Source: Sulfurimonas sp. (GTDB lineage: Bacteria > Campylobacterota > Campylobacteria > Campylobacterales > Sulfurimonadaceae). From it: 32,155 nt of DNA. The notes below the pieces were generated by a model that ran no database searches, was not told the DNA's origin, and worked only from the letters and a program-made list of their open reading frames with translations. Where the stretch lies: NCBI GenBank assembly GCA_016744115.1, contig JADGEZ010000024.1, positions 1-32,155 on the forward strand, given 5' to 3'. Shown piece after piece: positions 1 to 7,063 of this stretch (within the stretch, counting starts at the first letter, position 1; the number at the start of each line of letters is the position of its first letter). Both the position numbers and the translations under genes were made by a program.

Positions 1-8
1 GGATCCTT

Positions 9-1136
9 ATGAAAATTAAAATTATTATTTTATTATTAATTATAGCATTTGTTGCCTCTATGCCATTTATCTTTAATAAAAGTACTGCAACGGCATCACC
101 GCATAAGCTTGATGTAGATGGCAACTTTATACTTTATGATTGGCATCATGATAGTTTTAAAGAAGGATCTCGTACAGGTGCTAATAAAGAATGGGATTAT
201 AATCTAAAACCTGTTCAAGTGAGTGAGAGAGTTTGGTGCTTCTTTGGTGCTATGGAAATGCCAACAAAAGAAAATGCTGGTGATATGTCAAACAGTTGTT
301 ATATTAAAGGTGAAGATAGTTGGATAGCATGGGATACAGGACCTTCTTATATTTTTGCAAAACAGGCTCATGCGGCTATGAAAAAAATCGCTGATTTACC
401 TGTTAAGACAGTTATTGTAAGTCATGAACATGATGATCACTGGTTAGGAAATAACTATTATACAGAGACTCAGGGTGCCGTTGTATATGGTCCAAAATCT
501 GTAAATGTGAATTATCTAGGTTTTGATGAACATACTGGAAAGCCAAATGAAAATACTAGAGAGATACCACCCCAAACTAGAATGATTAGAGCTCTTTATC
601 AAAATGCAATTAGAGGTACTAAGCTAGTTCCAGTGGATAACTCATTTGAAGATACAACAAATTTTACACTCCATGGCGTAAACTTTGAATATGTTAAAGT
701 TGGTTATGCACACTCTGAAGAGGATTGGTTTTTGTATCTTCCAGATGATAAGGTTGTCCTTGTTGGTGATATTGTAATGAATGGTAGAGTGACTTCCAAT
801 CGTGATGGTATTGTTGTAGGTCAGCTTAATGCACTTAAAGCAATTCAGGCAAGAGATTGGAATCATTTAGTTCCAGGTCATGGTTTTGTTACAGATCAGA
901 CTGCCGATGATGAATGTGTTCAATACTTTACTCTTTTAAAAGATAGAGTTCTTGAAGGAGTTGAAGAAGAGATTGATCCTGATTATATTACAAAACATGT
1001 AACGCTAGAAGAGTTTAGAGAAAAAGATTTATATTACCTTTTAAGTCCAGGTAATGTTTTTAGATCTTATGAAGAACTTGAGATGTACGAAGAAGAAGAT
1101 GATGAAGACGAGGAAGATGAAGACGAGGAAGAATAA
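9..1136 (+). CDS. Exported MBL-fold metallo-hydrolase, SoxH-like, with acidic tail
   Basis: A zinc-dependent metallo-beta-lactamase-fold hydrolase. Residues 1-20 form a hydrophobic signal or anchor segment, so the protein probably acts in the periplasm. The metal-binding motif is SHEHDDH with H139, H141, D143 and H144; further ligands are probably H235, D254 and H291 (PGHG). The last 17 residues are nearly all Asp or Glu, an unusual ending. The block SERVWCFFGAMEMP resembles MBL proteins annotated SoxH or quinoprotein-relay metallohydrolase, but the substrate is unknown. It is separated by 180 bases and a hairpin from the downstream flavoprotein operon. The start lies 8 bases from the window edge, so upstream signals cannot be judged. 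Fold assignment is firm; the sulfur link is inference from neighbours. Confidence 0.85.
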   Translation: MKIKIIILLLIIAFVASMPFIFNKSTATASPHKLDVDGNFILYDWHHDSFKEGSRTGANKEWDYNLKPVQVSERVWCFFGAMEMPTKENAGDMSNSCYIKGEDSWIAWDTGPSYIFAKQAHAAMKKIADLPVKTVIVSHEHDDHWLGNNYYTETQGAVVYGPKSVNVNYLGFDEHTGKPNENTREIPPQTRMIRALYQNAIRGTKLVPVDNSFEDTTNFTLHGVNFEYVKVGYAHSEEDWFLYLPDDKVVLVGDIVMNGRVTSNRDGIVVGQLNALKAIQARDWNHLVPGHGFVTDQTADDECVQYFTLLKDRVLEGVEEEIDPDYITKHVTLEEFREKDLYYLLSPGNVFRSYEELEMYEEEDDEDEEDEDEEE

Positions 1137-1170
1137 TCTTAGAGTTAGAGATTAGATAATCTTTAGTAGA

Positions 1171-1201
1171 GTAGAAAACTACCTTTAGGTGGATTTTCTA
1201 C
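1171..1201 (+). terminator. Hairpin after the MBL gene, possible terminator
   Basis: An 8-bp perfect arm (gtagaaaa / ttttctac) encloses a second short stem (acc / ggt) around a ttta loop. It lies 35 bases after the MBL stop codon. There is no long T-run after it, only catcttcttt, so intrinsic termination may be partial. Confidence 0.4.
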
Positions 1202-1249
1202 ATCTTCTTTGAGACGAGTTTTTCAAAGATACTTGTACTTACACTCCCT

Positions 1250-1255
1250 TATAAA
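1250..1255 (+). promoter_or_regulatory. Possible -10 element for the MOSC-DUF302-flavoprotein operon
   Basis: A TATAAA box sits about 60 bases before the MOSC start in the only sizeable gap upstream of this operon. No well-spaced -35 is visible. Low confidence because AT-rich DNA gives many such matches. Confidence 0.25.
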
Positions 1256-1316
1256 ATATAGAAAACAAATCAGTAAATTACCTTTGTTAAGATTCAAATG
1301 GGAGAAACAATAGCAG

Positions 1317-1754
1317 ATGTCCTTAATTCAAGTTGCTAAGATATTAGAATTGTATTACTCGACAGGTGATACTAAAGTACCTAGTCCCGAGCTAATTCTC
1401 GATAGTAGAGGCGTTGTAGGCGATAAATATTATAACAAAGATATACAAAGATCAGTTTTGATAGCTTCAGATGATAGCTATAAATTAGCTAAGATGAATG
1501 GTATAGATGCACAATATGGTGTATTAGGGGAAAATCTATTAATTGATTATAACCCTTATCATTTAAAATCAGGAGTTAGATTAAAAGTTGGTTCTGTTGT
1601 ATTTGAGATAACTCAAAACTGTACACTTTGCAATAGTTTGGCAAAAATAGATGCCAAATTACCTCAATTACTTCAAAATGACAGAGGTATATTTGCAAAA
1701 GTTATTCGTAGCGGAACTATCTATAAAGGTGATAATATTTATCTTCTAAATTAA
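1317..1754 (+). CDS. MOSC-domain protein
   Basis: A stand-alone MOSC domain of 145 residues. It shows the usual features: SRGVVGDKYY near residue 31, GVLGENLLIDY in the middle, and an NCTLC segment near residue 102 at the place of the conserved cysteine. The family is related to the C-terminal domain of molybdenum cofactor sulfurase and is thought to carry sulfur on a cysteine, often for molybdenum enzymes. Here it leads a run that includes a DUF302 protein, a flavoprotein and a thioredoxin-like protein, which suits a role in sulfur handling. A GGGAG at 1300-1304 lies 12 bases before the start, somewhat far. The substrate or partner is not known. Confidence 0.8.
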   Translation: MSLIQVAKILELYYSTGDTKVPSPELILDSRGVVGDKYYNKDIQRSVLIASDDSYKLAKMNGIDAQYGVLGENLLIDYNPYHLKSGVRLKVGSVVFEITQNCTLCNSLAKIDAKLPQLLQNDRGIFAKVIRSGTIYKGDNIYLLN

Positions 1755-1790
1755 ACAAATAGAAGTTTATATCAAAAAAAAGGAAAAGAA

Positions 1791-2732
1791 ATGAAGTCGA
1801 TTATAAAAGGTTTAGTTCTAACAGTTATATTAGGAGCAGGTATAGTAGTTAGTGCATCAGAGGATATTCAAATTTATACAGCTGATAATTCTAAGGGTAA
1901 AATCACAGGAGAATCAATTGAAAAAGCTTTTGAAGATGCAGGATTTGTAATCTCTGGACGAAATGATATGAATATCGCATTTAAAGGTAAGTTTCAAAAA
2001 ACACATCATAAGATGTTTCACCTTTTTACTACATATAAAGCTGACTTAGTTTTAGAGTTGGTTAAAATATCTCCAAAAGCAGCACTATTTGCACCTTTAA
2101 GTATGTCCTTTTATATGGATAAAGGTTCAAACAATATTTCTGTTTCTTCTTTATCTATTGATGGAATGGAAAAAATCACTGGAATCTCAGCTACAAATAA
2201 GCATATGATGCAGTATTCAAAACTTATTAAAGACACTCTTGCTAAAGCTTTACCAAATGGTCATTTTGAAAAAAGCAAATATAAAGCATCAAAAGCAGTT
2301 GGTGAATTAGTAAGTACTTTTTCTTTTGAAATAGAAGCAACAAATGAGGAAGAGATTGAAGAAGAGTTAGAGGGTGTTCAACTAGAGATGGAAGGTTCAT
2401 TAGAAACTGTAGGTTTTGTAATAGCAGGATTTAACAGACTAGCTGATGAGTTTAAAGAAGCAGGATATAAAAAATATGACTTTTTTGATGCTTATTCTAT
2501 TTGTAAACTCCCTGTAATTTTTCAAATAGCAAAGACACATCCAGAAGCGGGTGCATTAGCTCCATGTACATTTTACATGTATAAAGAAAAAGGTTCTTCA
2601 ATGGTTCACATGGCATATCCATCAGTATATAATTGGTTAAGTTCTTTAGCAATAAAAGATAAAAAATCATTAGAAGTACTAAATAATGCACAAAAGCTTA
2701 TGGTAGATGTTGTTAACGAAACAATAGAATAG
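1791..2732 (+). CDS. Exported protein with two DUF302 domains
   Basis: Residues 1-22 form a cleavable signal peptide (likely cut after VSA). Two similar halves follow, about residues 27-160 and 195-313. They share the pattern FxxAGFVI, LVKISPKAALFAPLSMSFYMDKGS in the first half and IAKTHPEAGALAPCTFYMYKEKGS in the second, marking an internal duplication of the DUF302 fold. DUF302 proteins often occur beside sulfur-oxidation and thioredoxin-type genes, but their activity is unknown. A strong ribosome site (aaggaaaag) precedes the start. The next gene begins 20 bases after the stop, so co-transcription with the flavoprotein is very likely. Confidence 0.8.
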   Translation: MKSIIKGLVLTVILGAGIVVSASEDIQIYTADNSKGKITGESIEKAFEDAGFVISGRNDMNIAFKGKFQKTHHKMFHLFTTYKADLVLELVKISPKAALFAPLSMSFYMDKGSNNISVSSLSIDGMEKITGISATNKHMMQYSKLIKDTLAKALPNGHFEKSKYKASKAVGELVSTFSFEIEATNEEEIEEELEGVQLEMEGSLETVGFVIAGFNRLADEFKEAGYKKYDFFDAYSICKLPVIFQIAKTHPEAGALAPCTFYMYKEKGSSMVHMAYPSVYNWLSSLAIKDKKSLEVLNNAQKLMVDVVNETIE

Positions 2733-2752
2733 TTTTAAAAAAGGGTTAAAAT

Positions 2753-4096
2753 ATGGCTATATCAAGAAGAGAAGCTTTACAGTTTTCAGGTGCAGTTGTC
2801 GCTGCAACTGCAATAAGTGGATGTTGTAAAAATGAAAAAGAAATTGGTTCTGCACAAGGTGATGTTAAAACGACTCATAAAGCTCCTATAGCTGATACAA
2901 AATCTCCTAGAGTAGTTGTTGTTGGTGGGGGTTGGTCTGGACTTTCTATTGCGAAATATACAAAAATATTTGCTCCTAGTGCTGATGTAATTTTAGTGGA
3001 ACAAAGACATAATTTTACCTCATGTCCTATGAGTAATTTATGGTTAGTAGATAAGGTTGATATGGAGTATTTAACTCATGATTACCTCCAAGGGGCAAGA
3101 GAAAATGATTATACTTATTTTCATGCAACAGCTACTGGTCTTGACAAAAAAAAGCGTATTTTAAAGACAAGTGAGGGTGATTTAAGTTTTGATTATTTGG
3201 TGTTTGCACCAGGAATTGATTATGATTATTCCCGTTGGACGAGCGATATTGCATTTGAAAATAGACTTAGACAAGAGTATCCTGCTGGTTTTATTCCTGG
3301 GTCTGAGCATTTAACATTAAAAAATAAGATTCAAAACTTTAAGGGTGGTAATTTTATTTTAACAGTACCTAGTGGAAACTATAGATGTTTACCTGCTCCT
3401 TATGAAAGAGCCTGTGTTATTGCTGAGTATTTTAAACAAAAAAACTTAAAAGCAAAAGTTATTATATTGGATGAAAACAATACTATTACCATCAAAAAAG
3501 AGGGATTTTTATCAGCTTTTTATGAACTGTATAGTGACTATATTGAGTATATACCTAATACAACTATTAAAAATATTGATTTAGAAAATAAAATAGTAGA
3601 AACAGATTTTGATGAAATAAAATTTGAAGATGCTGCTTTTTATCCTCATGTTAGAGGTGCTAAAATCTTGCAAAGAGCAGGAGTTGCTAAAGATGCGAAA
3701 AATATGTTAGAGGGCGATATTGATCCTTTAACCTATGAGGTGCATGGTGAGAAAAACATATTTGTAACAGGTGATGCTAGACCGATGGGATTTTCTAAAT
3801 CAGGAAATACATCAAATTCTGAGGGTCATTTTGTTGCAAAATTAATAGCTCAAAAAATAAATAAAACGCCTGCTGTAAAATGGGAATCACCAGTTACTAC
3901 TTGTTTTTCTATTATCTCTACAGCACCAATTAAAGCTATATATGTGTATAGTGAATATGCCTATAATAAGGAAAATTCTAGTTTTAGTTTTACGAGTACT
4001 AGTGCTAGTGAAAATTGGAAAAAAGAGGGAGTAGTAAATGCAGATTCTGTATATAATTGGGCTACTGCTTTATATGCAGATATGTTTAGTAAATAA
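2753..4096 (+). CDS. Tat-exported FCSD/SoxF-like flavoprotein
   Basis: An FAD-dependent oxidoreductase of the flavocytochrome c sulfide dehydrogenase (FccB/SoxF) family, expected in the periplasm. A twin-arginine signal (SRREALQF, residues 4-11) is followed by ISGC, a possible lipobox, so C24 may be lipidated. The dinucleotide-binding motif GGGWSG is at 58-63. C91 in TSCPMSN matches the cysteine that binds FAD covalently in FccB. C212 in YRCLPAPYERA matches one cysteine of the redox-active disulfide. The other cysteine (GWCPV in FccB) aligns with NML near residue 318 and is missing. The C-terminal TTCFSI at 382-387 fits the FCSD C-terminal domain. No cytochrome subunit with CxxCH is nearby. 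Sulfide or another sulfur compound is a likely substrate but is not shown. Confidence 0.82.
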   Translation: MAISRREALQFSGAVVAATAISGCCKNEKEIGSAQGDVKTTHKAPIADTKSPRVVVVGGGWSGLSIAKYTKIFAPSADVILVEQRHNFTSCPMSNLWLVDKVDMEYLTHDYLQGARENDYTYFHATATGLDKKKRILKTSEGDLSFDYLVFAPGIDYDYSRWTSDIAFENRLRQEYPAGFIPGSEHLTLKNKIQNFKGGNFILTVPSGNYRCLPAPYERACVIAEYFKQKNLKAKVIILDENNTITIKKEGFLSAFYELYSDYIEYIPNTTIKNIDLENKIVETDFDEIKFEDAAFYPHVRGAKILQRAGVAKDAKNMLEGDIDPLTYEVHGEKNIFVTGDARPMGFSKSGNTSNSEGHFVAKLIAQKINKTPAVKWESPVTTCFSIISTAPIKAIYVYSEYAYNKENSSFSFTSTSASENWKKEGVVNADSVYNWATALYADMFSK

Positions 4097-4117
4097 CACT
4101 CTTTTGTAGAAGTTGTT

Positions 4118-4516
4118 ATGAAACATATACTTCTTATATTTTTGTTAATCTCGTCTCTTTATAGTTATGAACTAGATTGGTTAAATGACTATAATAAGGC
4201 ACTCACACTAGCAAAAAAAGAAAATAAGTCTGTGTATCTTTTCATTGGTGCAGATGATTGTAGATTTTGTGAACGATTTAAGGATTTGACACTTTCAAAA
4301 AAAGATATAATGGAAACTTTGAGAAAAGATTATATACCCTTATATCTTTCTAGAGATCAGCATGAGATTCCTGCTCATTTTAAAATCAAAGGTGTTCCAA
4401 GACATTATTTTTTAACTGCAAGTGCTAAGATTATTCATGAAGATGCAGGAAGTAGAGAACCTGCTGGATTTTATGATATACTAGATGAAGTAGATTTAAA
4501 ATTAGATGATGATTAA
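4118..4516 (+). CDS. Exported thioredoxin-like protein
   Basis: A small periplasmic thioredoxin-fold protein of 132 residues with a signal peptide at 1-16 (cut near SYE). The active site is DDCRFC with C48 and C51, and the cis-proline loop is GVPRHY with P94. It resembles thioredoxin_7/SoxW-type proteins that keep periplasmic cysteines reduced. It begins 21 bases after the flavoprotein stop and is probably in the same transcript, so it could service that enzyme. Its TAA stop overlaps the stop of the convergent DUF493 gene within the bases TTAA. Confidence 0.8.
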   Translation: MKHILLIFLLISSLYSYELDWLNDYNKALTLAKKENKSVYLFIGADDCRFCERFKDLTLSKKDIMETLRKDYIPLYLSRDQHEIPAHFKIKGVPRHYFLTASAKIIHEDAGSREPAGFYDILDEVDLKLDDD

Positions 4517-4782
4517 AGAACCATCTTGATATTTTGATGTGCTTTTAATGCTTCATATATAAAATTTCTTTCTTCTTCATTTTGGATTATTATATCAAGG
4601 TTCATACTTACATACTTTCCTTTTTTGGACTTATTAGAGTGATTTAGAGTATGCTCTCTTTCTAAGATTACATCGTGTATCGCTTTTTGTAAGACCTCTT
4701 TTTCATGCCCTATAAGTTTATAACACCAAGAGCAAGGATATTCTAGTTCTAATTTTTTTTGACTATCGTTTATAATCTCCAT
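4513..4782 (-). CDS. DUF493 family protein, HP0495/YbeD type
   Basis: A small cytoplasmic protein of 89 residues with the ferredoxin-like DUF493 pattern: [11 protein letters not shown] near the N-terminus and a central [20 protein letters not shown]. The function of the family is not established; it has been proposed to be regulatory. I start it at the ATG at 4782 because an excellent ribosome site (aggaggt) lies just before it, whereas the longer frame to 4815 has no such site. The start overlaps the end of moaC by 20 bases, so translation is probably coupled to moaC. Confidence 0.8.
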   Translation of the reverse strand: MEIINDSQKKLELEYPCSWCYKLIGHEKEVLQKAIHDVILEREHTLNHSNKSKKGKYVSMNLDIIIQNEEERNFIYEALKAHQNIKMVL

Positions 4783-5233
4783 TTTTACCTCCTGATTTTT
4801 TTTCAAGTTGCACATTTTTGATAATCATTCCCTTATCAATCGCTTTAACCATATCATATATAGTTAAAAGACCAATACTCGTTCCCATAAGAGCTTCCAT
4901 CTCAACACCAGTTTGTCCATTAAGTTTGGCTGTTACAGTTAGTTTAAATCCTGGTAAAGCACTTATCTCATCAATATCACAGTTTATACCACTAAGGTTT
5001 AGAGGATGGCACATAGGAATTAATTCGCTTGTTTTTTTTACACCCATGATAGCTGCGATAACTGCAGTTTGCAATACTGGTCCTTTTTTTGTTTTTTCAC
5101 TTACAATAGCGTCAAAAGCATCTTGACTCATCTCTATAATACCACTTGCAATAGCTACTCTTGTTGTTTGTTTTTTATCAGATACATCAACCATTTTAGG
5201 GCGTTGATTTTCATCAAGATGTGTTAAATTCAT
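4763..5233 (-). CDS. moaC: Cyclic pyranopterin monophosphate synthase MoaC
   Basis: Converts the MoaA product (3',8-cyclo-7,8-dihydro-GTP) to cyclic pyranopterin monophosphate in molybdenum cofactor synthesis, in the cytoplasm. Length (156 residues) is typical. Diagnostic segments are the N-terminal [20 protein letters not shown] at 73-78, EMEALMG, and [11 protein letters not shown] with D127 and K130 matching the catalytic pair of the E. coli enzyme. It lies downstream of mobA, so two molybdenum cofactor steps are encoded together, presumably serving molybdoenzymes encoded elsewhere. Confidence 0.95.
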   Translation of the reverse strand: MNLTHLDENQRPKMVDVSDKKQTTRVAIASGIIEMSQDAFDAIVSEKTKKGPVLQTAVIAAIMGVKKTSELIPMCHPLNLSGINCDIDEISALPGFKLTVTAKLNGQTGVEMEALMGTSIGLLTIYDMVKAIDKGMIIKNVQLEKKSGGKNGDYKR

Positions 5234-5276
5234 ATAGTCTCTTTATTTTTATTTAGCTTATTATAGCAAATAGGAG

Positions 5277-5849
5277 TTAAATAAGTGTTAGGGCTTTTTG
5301 ATACTCTGAGGGATTATTAATATTTAAAAAAAGTTTTGTATTTTCAAAATTTATATAGTTGGTTTTAGAGTTCTTGAGTAATTGCCCTAGTTTATGATTG
5401 TCTTTTTCTACCATAAGCATTAGCTTAGCTTGCATAGAGCGGTGATATATCCCACACATTGGTTCGATACCATTGATAGTTTTAGCTATTGTAGCGTCAA
5501 ATGACTTATCATCATTTGCAAAAATTTCATCAATTATAGCCTTTGAGATAAAAGGGGAATCTACACTTATTACAAAAAATTTTTCTACAGATAGTTTTTC
5601 AAATATAGAGATAAAAGCTATGGAAGGTGCAAAAATATTTTTACTTTGAATATCTTCAATAAAATTTGCTTTAAAATCAAACTTTGAAGATTCTTTACAT
5701 GAAATATAAACAGTTTTAAATATTTTATTGAGGCGAGAGAGTTGAAATTGTGTGAGTGTAGAAGACGAAGAGAAAGGGAGAAGAGACTTATCCTCTCCCA
5801 TACGAGAACTTTTTCCACCTGCAAAAATTACACAGGGGATATTAAGCAT
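5277..5849 (-). CDS. mobA: Molybdenum cofactor guanylyltransferase MobA
   Basis: Transfers GMP from GTP to molybdopterin to make the guanine dinucleotide cofactor used by DMSO-reductase-family enzymes. The nucleotidyltransferase signature AGGKSSRMGEDKSLLPF occupies residues 10-26, and SVDSPF (central) and GIEPMCGIY are typical of MobA. The 190-residue length fits the family. Its ATG directly abuts the TAA of the OmpA-family gene upstream, with no gap, so the two are probably on one transcript although their roles appear unrelated. moaC follows after 43 bases. Confidence 0.92.
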   Translation of the reverse strand: MLNIPCVIFAGGKSSRMGEDKSLLPFSSSSTLTQFQLSRLNKIFKTVYISCKESSKFDFKANFIEDIQSKNIFAPSIAFISIFEKLSVEKFFVISVDSPFISKAIIDEIFANDDKSFDATIAKTINGIEPMCGIYHRSMQAKLMLMVEKDNHKLGQLLKNSKTNYINFENTKLFLNINNPSEYQKALTLI

Positions 5850-6998
5850 TTAGTTTTTAATAAGATGTGCTTGGGTTCTTCTATTTTTTGCACGATTTTC
5901 TTTTGTATCATTTGACACAAGTGGTTCTGATTCCCCTTTTCCAGCAACTGATAATCTTGAAGCATCAACTTTTCCCTCATCTATGATGTATTGGCTAACA
6001 ATATTTGCTCGTTTTTGAGAAAGAATTGTATTGTAAGATTTTGAACCTATAGAATCTGTATGCCCCTCAATAGTAGCTTTATAATCTTGATAATCATTCA
6101 TGAAGTTAGCAAAGTCCATGATATTAGAATGTGATTGCTTTGTTAGTTTAGAAGAATCAAATTGAAATTTAACATGTAAATCTACACTAAGAACACAGCC
6201 ATCACTATCTACTTTTATGACATTAGTATGTGTATTTGGACATTTGTCTTTAGAGTTAAACACACCATCTTTGTCATTATCACCATCTACTTCACTTTGA
6301 ACAATTTTTGTAGGTATAGATTCAACTATTTTTACAACTTTAGTCTCAACAAGTTTTGTAACTTCTGGCTCAATAATACTTGCAACTTTTGTCTCAACAA
6401 GTTTTGTAACTTCTGGCTCAATAATTCTTGCAACTTTTGTCTCAACTGGAGGCATTTTTTGAGCTTTCTCGCCAAATGCAATATTTAAACCAGCTAAAAG
6501 AGCGAGATTACTATCATGTCTTTTGTCATTGTCTTTTATCATATAAATTGCTTCAAGTTTCAAAGCAATAATATCTGAGAATGGAATCTTTACACCAGCA
6601 CCAAAATCAATAAATAAACTATTTCTATTCTTATGATAAGGGTCATCCATAAACTCATAACCTACTCCGGCTTTTACAAGAGGTATTATTGAAGCAAAGT
6701 TTTTATATTCATAAACACCGTTCAATGCGACACGGTATACTGTAGTATCTGCTATATCCTCGTAGCCAAGTAAATTTTTTTCATAATCAGCAATAGAATA
6801 TAAAAAAGACAATTCAGGTTTAATGACCGAATCTACATCATTAAATTGAAGCTCAGCACCATATATAGCATAATCTTGTAAGTAAAGATTTCCCTCGGCA
6901 ATGTTATACCCAACAACAGGAGTAATTTCGTAGTCATAATTTGACGCAACTAGAGATGTGTTTAACAATAAGACTAGAGTTAAAAAGAGTGTTTTCAT
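5850..6998 (-). CDS. OmpA-family outer-membrane protein with tandem repeat linker
   Basis: Residues 1-19 are a signal peptide. Residues 20-175 look like an eight-strand beta-barrel of the OmpA type. Residues 185-227 are a linker made of two copies of the 16-residue unit VETKVARIIEPEVTKL plus a partial third. Residues 238-255 (DGDNDKDGVFNSKDKCPNT) are a thrombospondin type-3-like calcium-binding repeat. Residues 270-382 are the OmpA peptidoglycan-binding domain with GHTDSIG (D315) and NRRTQA. The protein probably ties the outer membrane to peptidoglycan. The overall design resembles OprF/OmpA of other Proteobacteria. Confidence 0.9.
   Translation of the reverse strand: MKTLFLTLVLLLNTSLVASNYDYEITPVVGYNIAEGNLYLQDYAIYGAELQFNDVDSVIKPELSFLYSIADYEKNLLGYEDIADTTVYRVALNGVYEYKNFASIIPLVKAGVGYEFMDDPYHKNRNSLFIDFGAGVKIPFSDIIALKLEAIYMIKDNDKRHDSNLALLAGLNIAFGEKAQKMPPVETKVARIIEPEVTKLVETKVASIIEPEVTKLVETKVVKIVESIPTKIVQSEVDGDNDKDGVFNSKDKCPNTHTNVIKVDSDGCVLSVDLHVKFQFDSSKLTKQSHSNIMDFANFMNDYQDYKATIEGHTDSIGSKSYNTILSQKRANIVSQYIIDEGKVDASRLSVAGKGESEPLVSNDTKENRAKNRRTQAHLIKN
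6343..6438 (-). repeat. Two tandem 48-bp units inside the OmpA-family gene
   Basis: The units 6343-6390 and 6391-6438 differ at one base, and each encodes 16 residues, so copy number changes would keep the frame. A partial third unit adjoins them. The near identity suggests a recent duplication or ongoing slippage. Confidence 0.9.
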
Positions 6999-7063
6999 AA
7001 GTGTATCCTTTTTTAAGATTATACCTAAAACTTAGGAGCTTTAGGTAATTTAAATTATGATTA

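Noticed and set aside
4818-5126. 102-residue open frame on the plus strand
   Set aside because: It lies wholly opposite moaC, which has clear family motifs; the frame is an antisense shadow.
6343-6438. Possible CRISPR-like repeat
   Set aside because: The units are directly adjacent without spacers and keep the reading frame of a protein; not a CRISPR array.
6228-6488. Plus-strand frame rich in Cys, Asn and Phe with apparent repeats
   Set aside because: It is the antisense reading of the 48-bp repeat in the OmpA-family gene.
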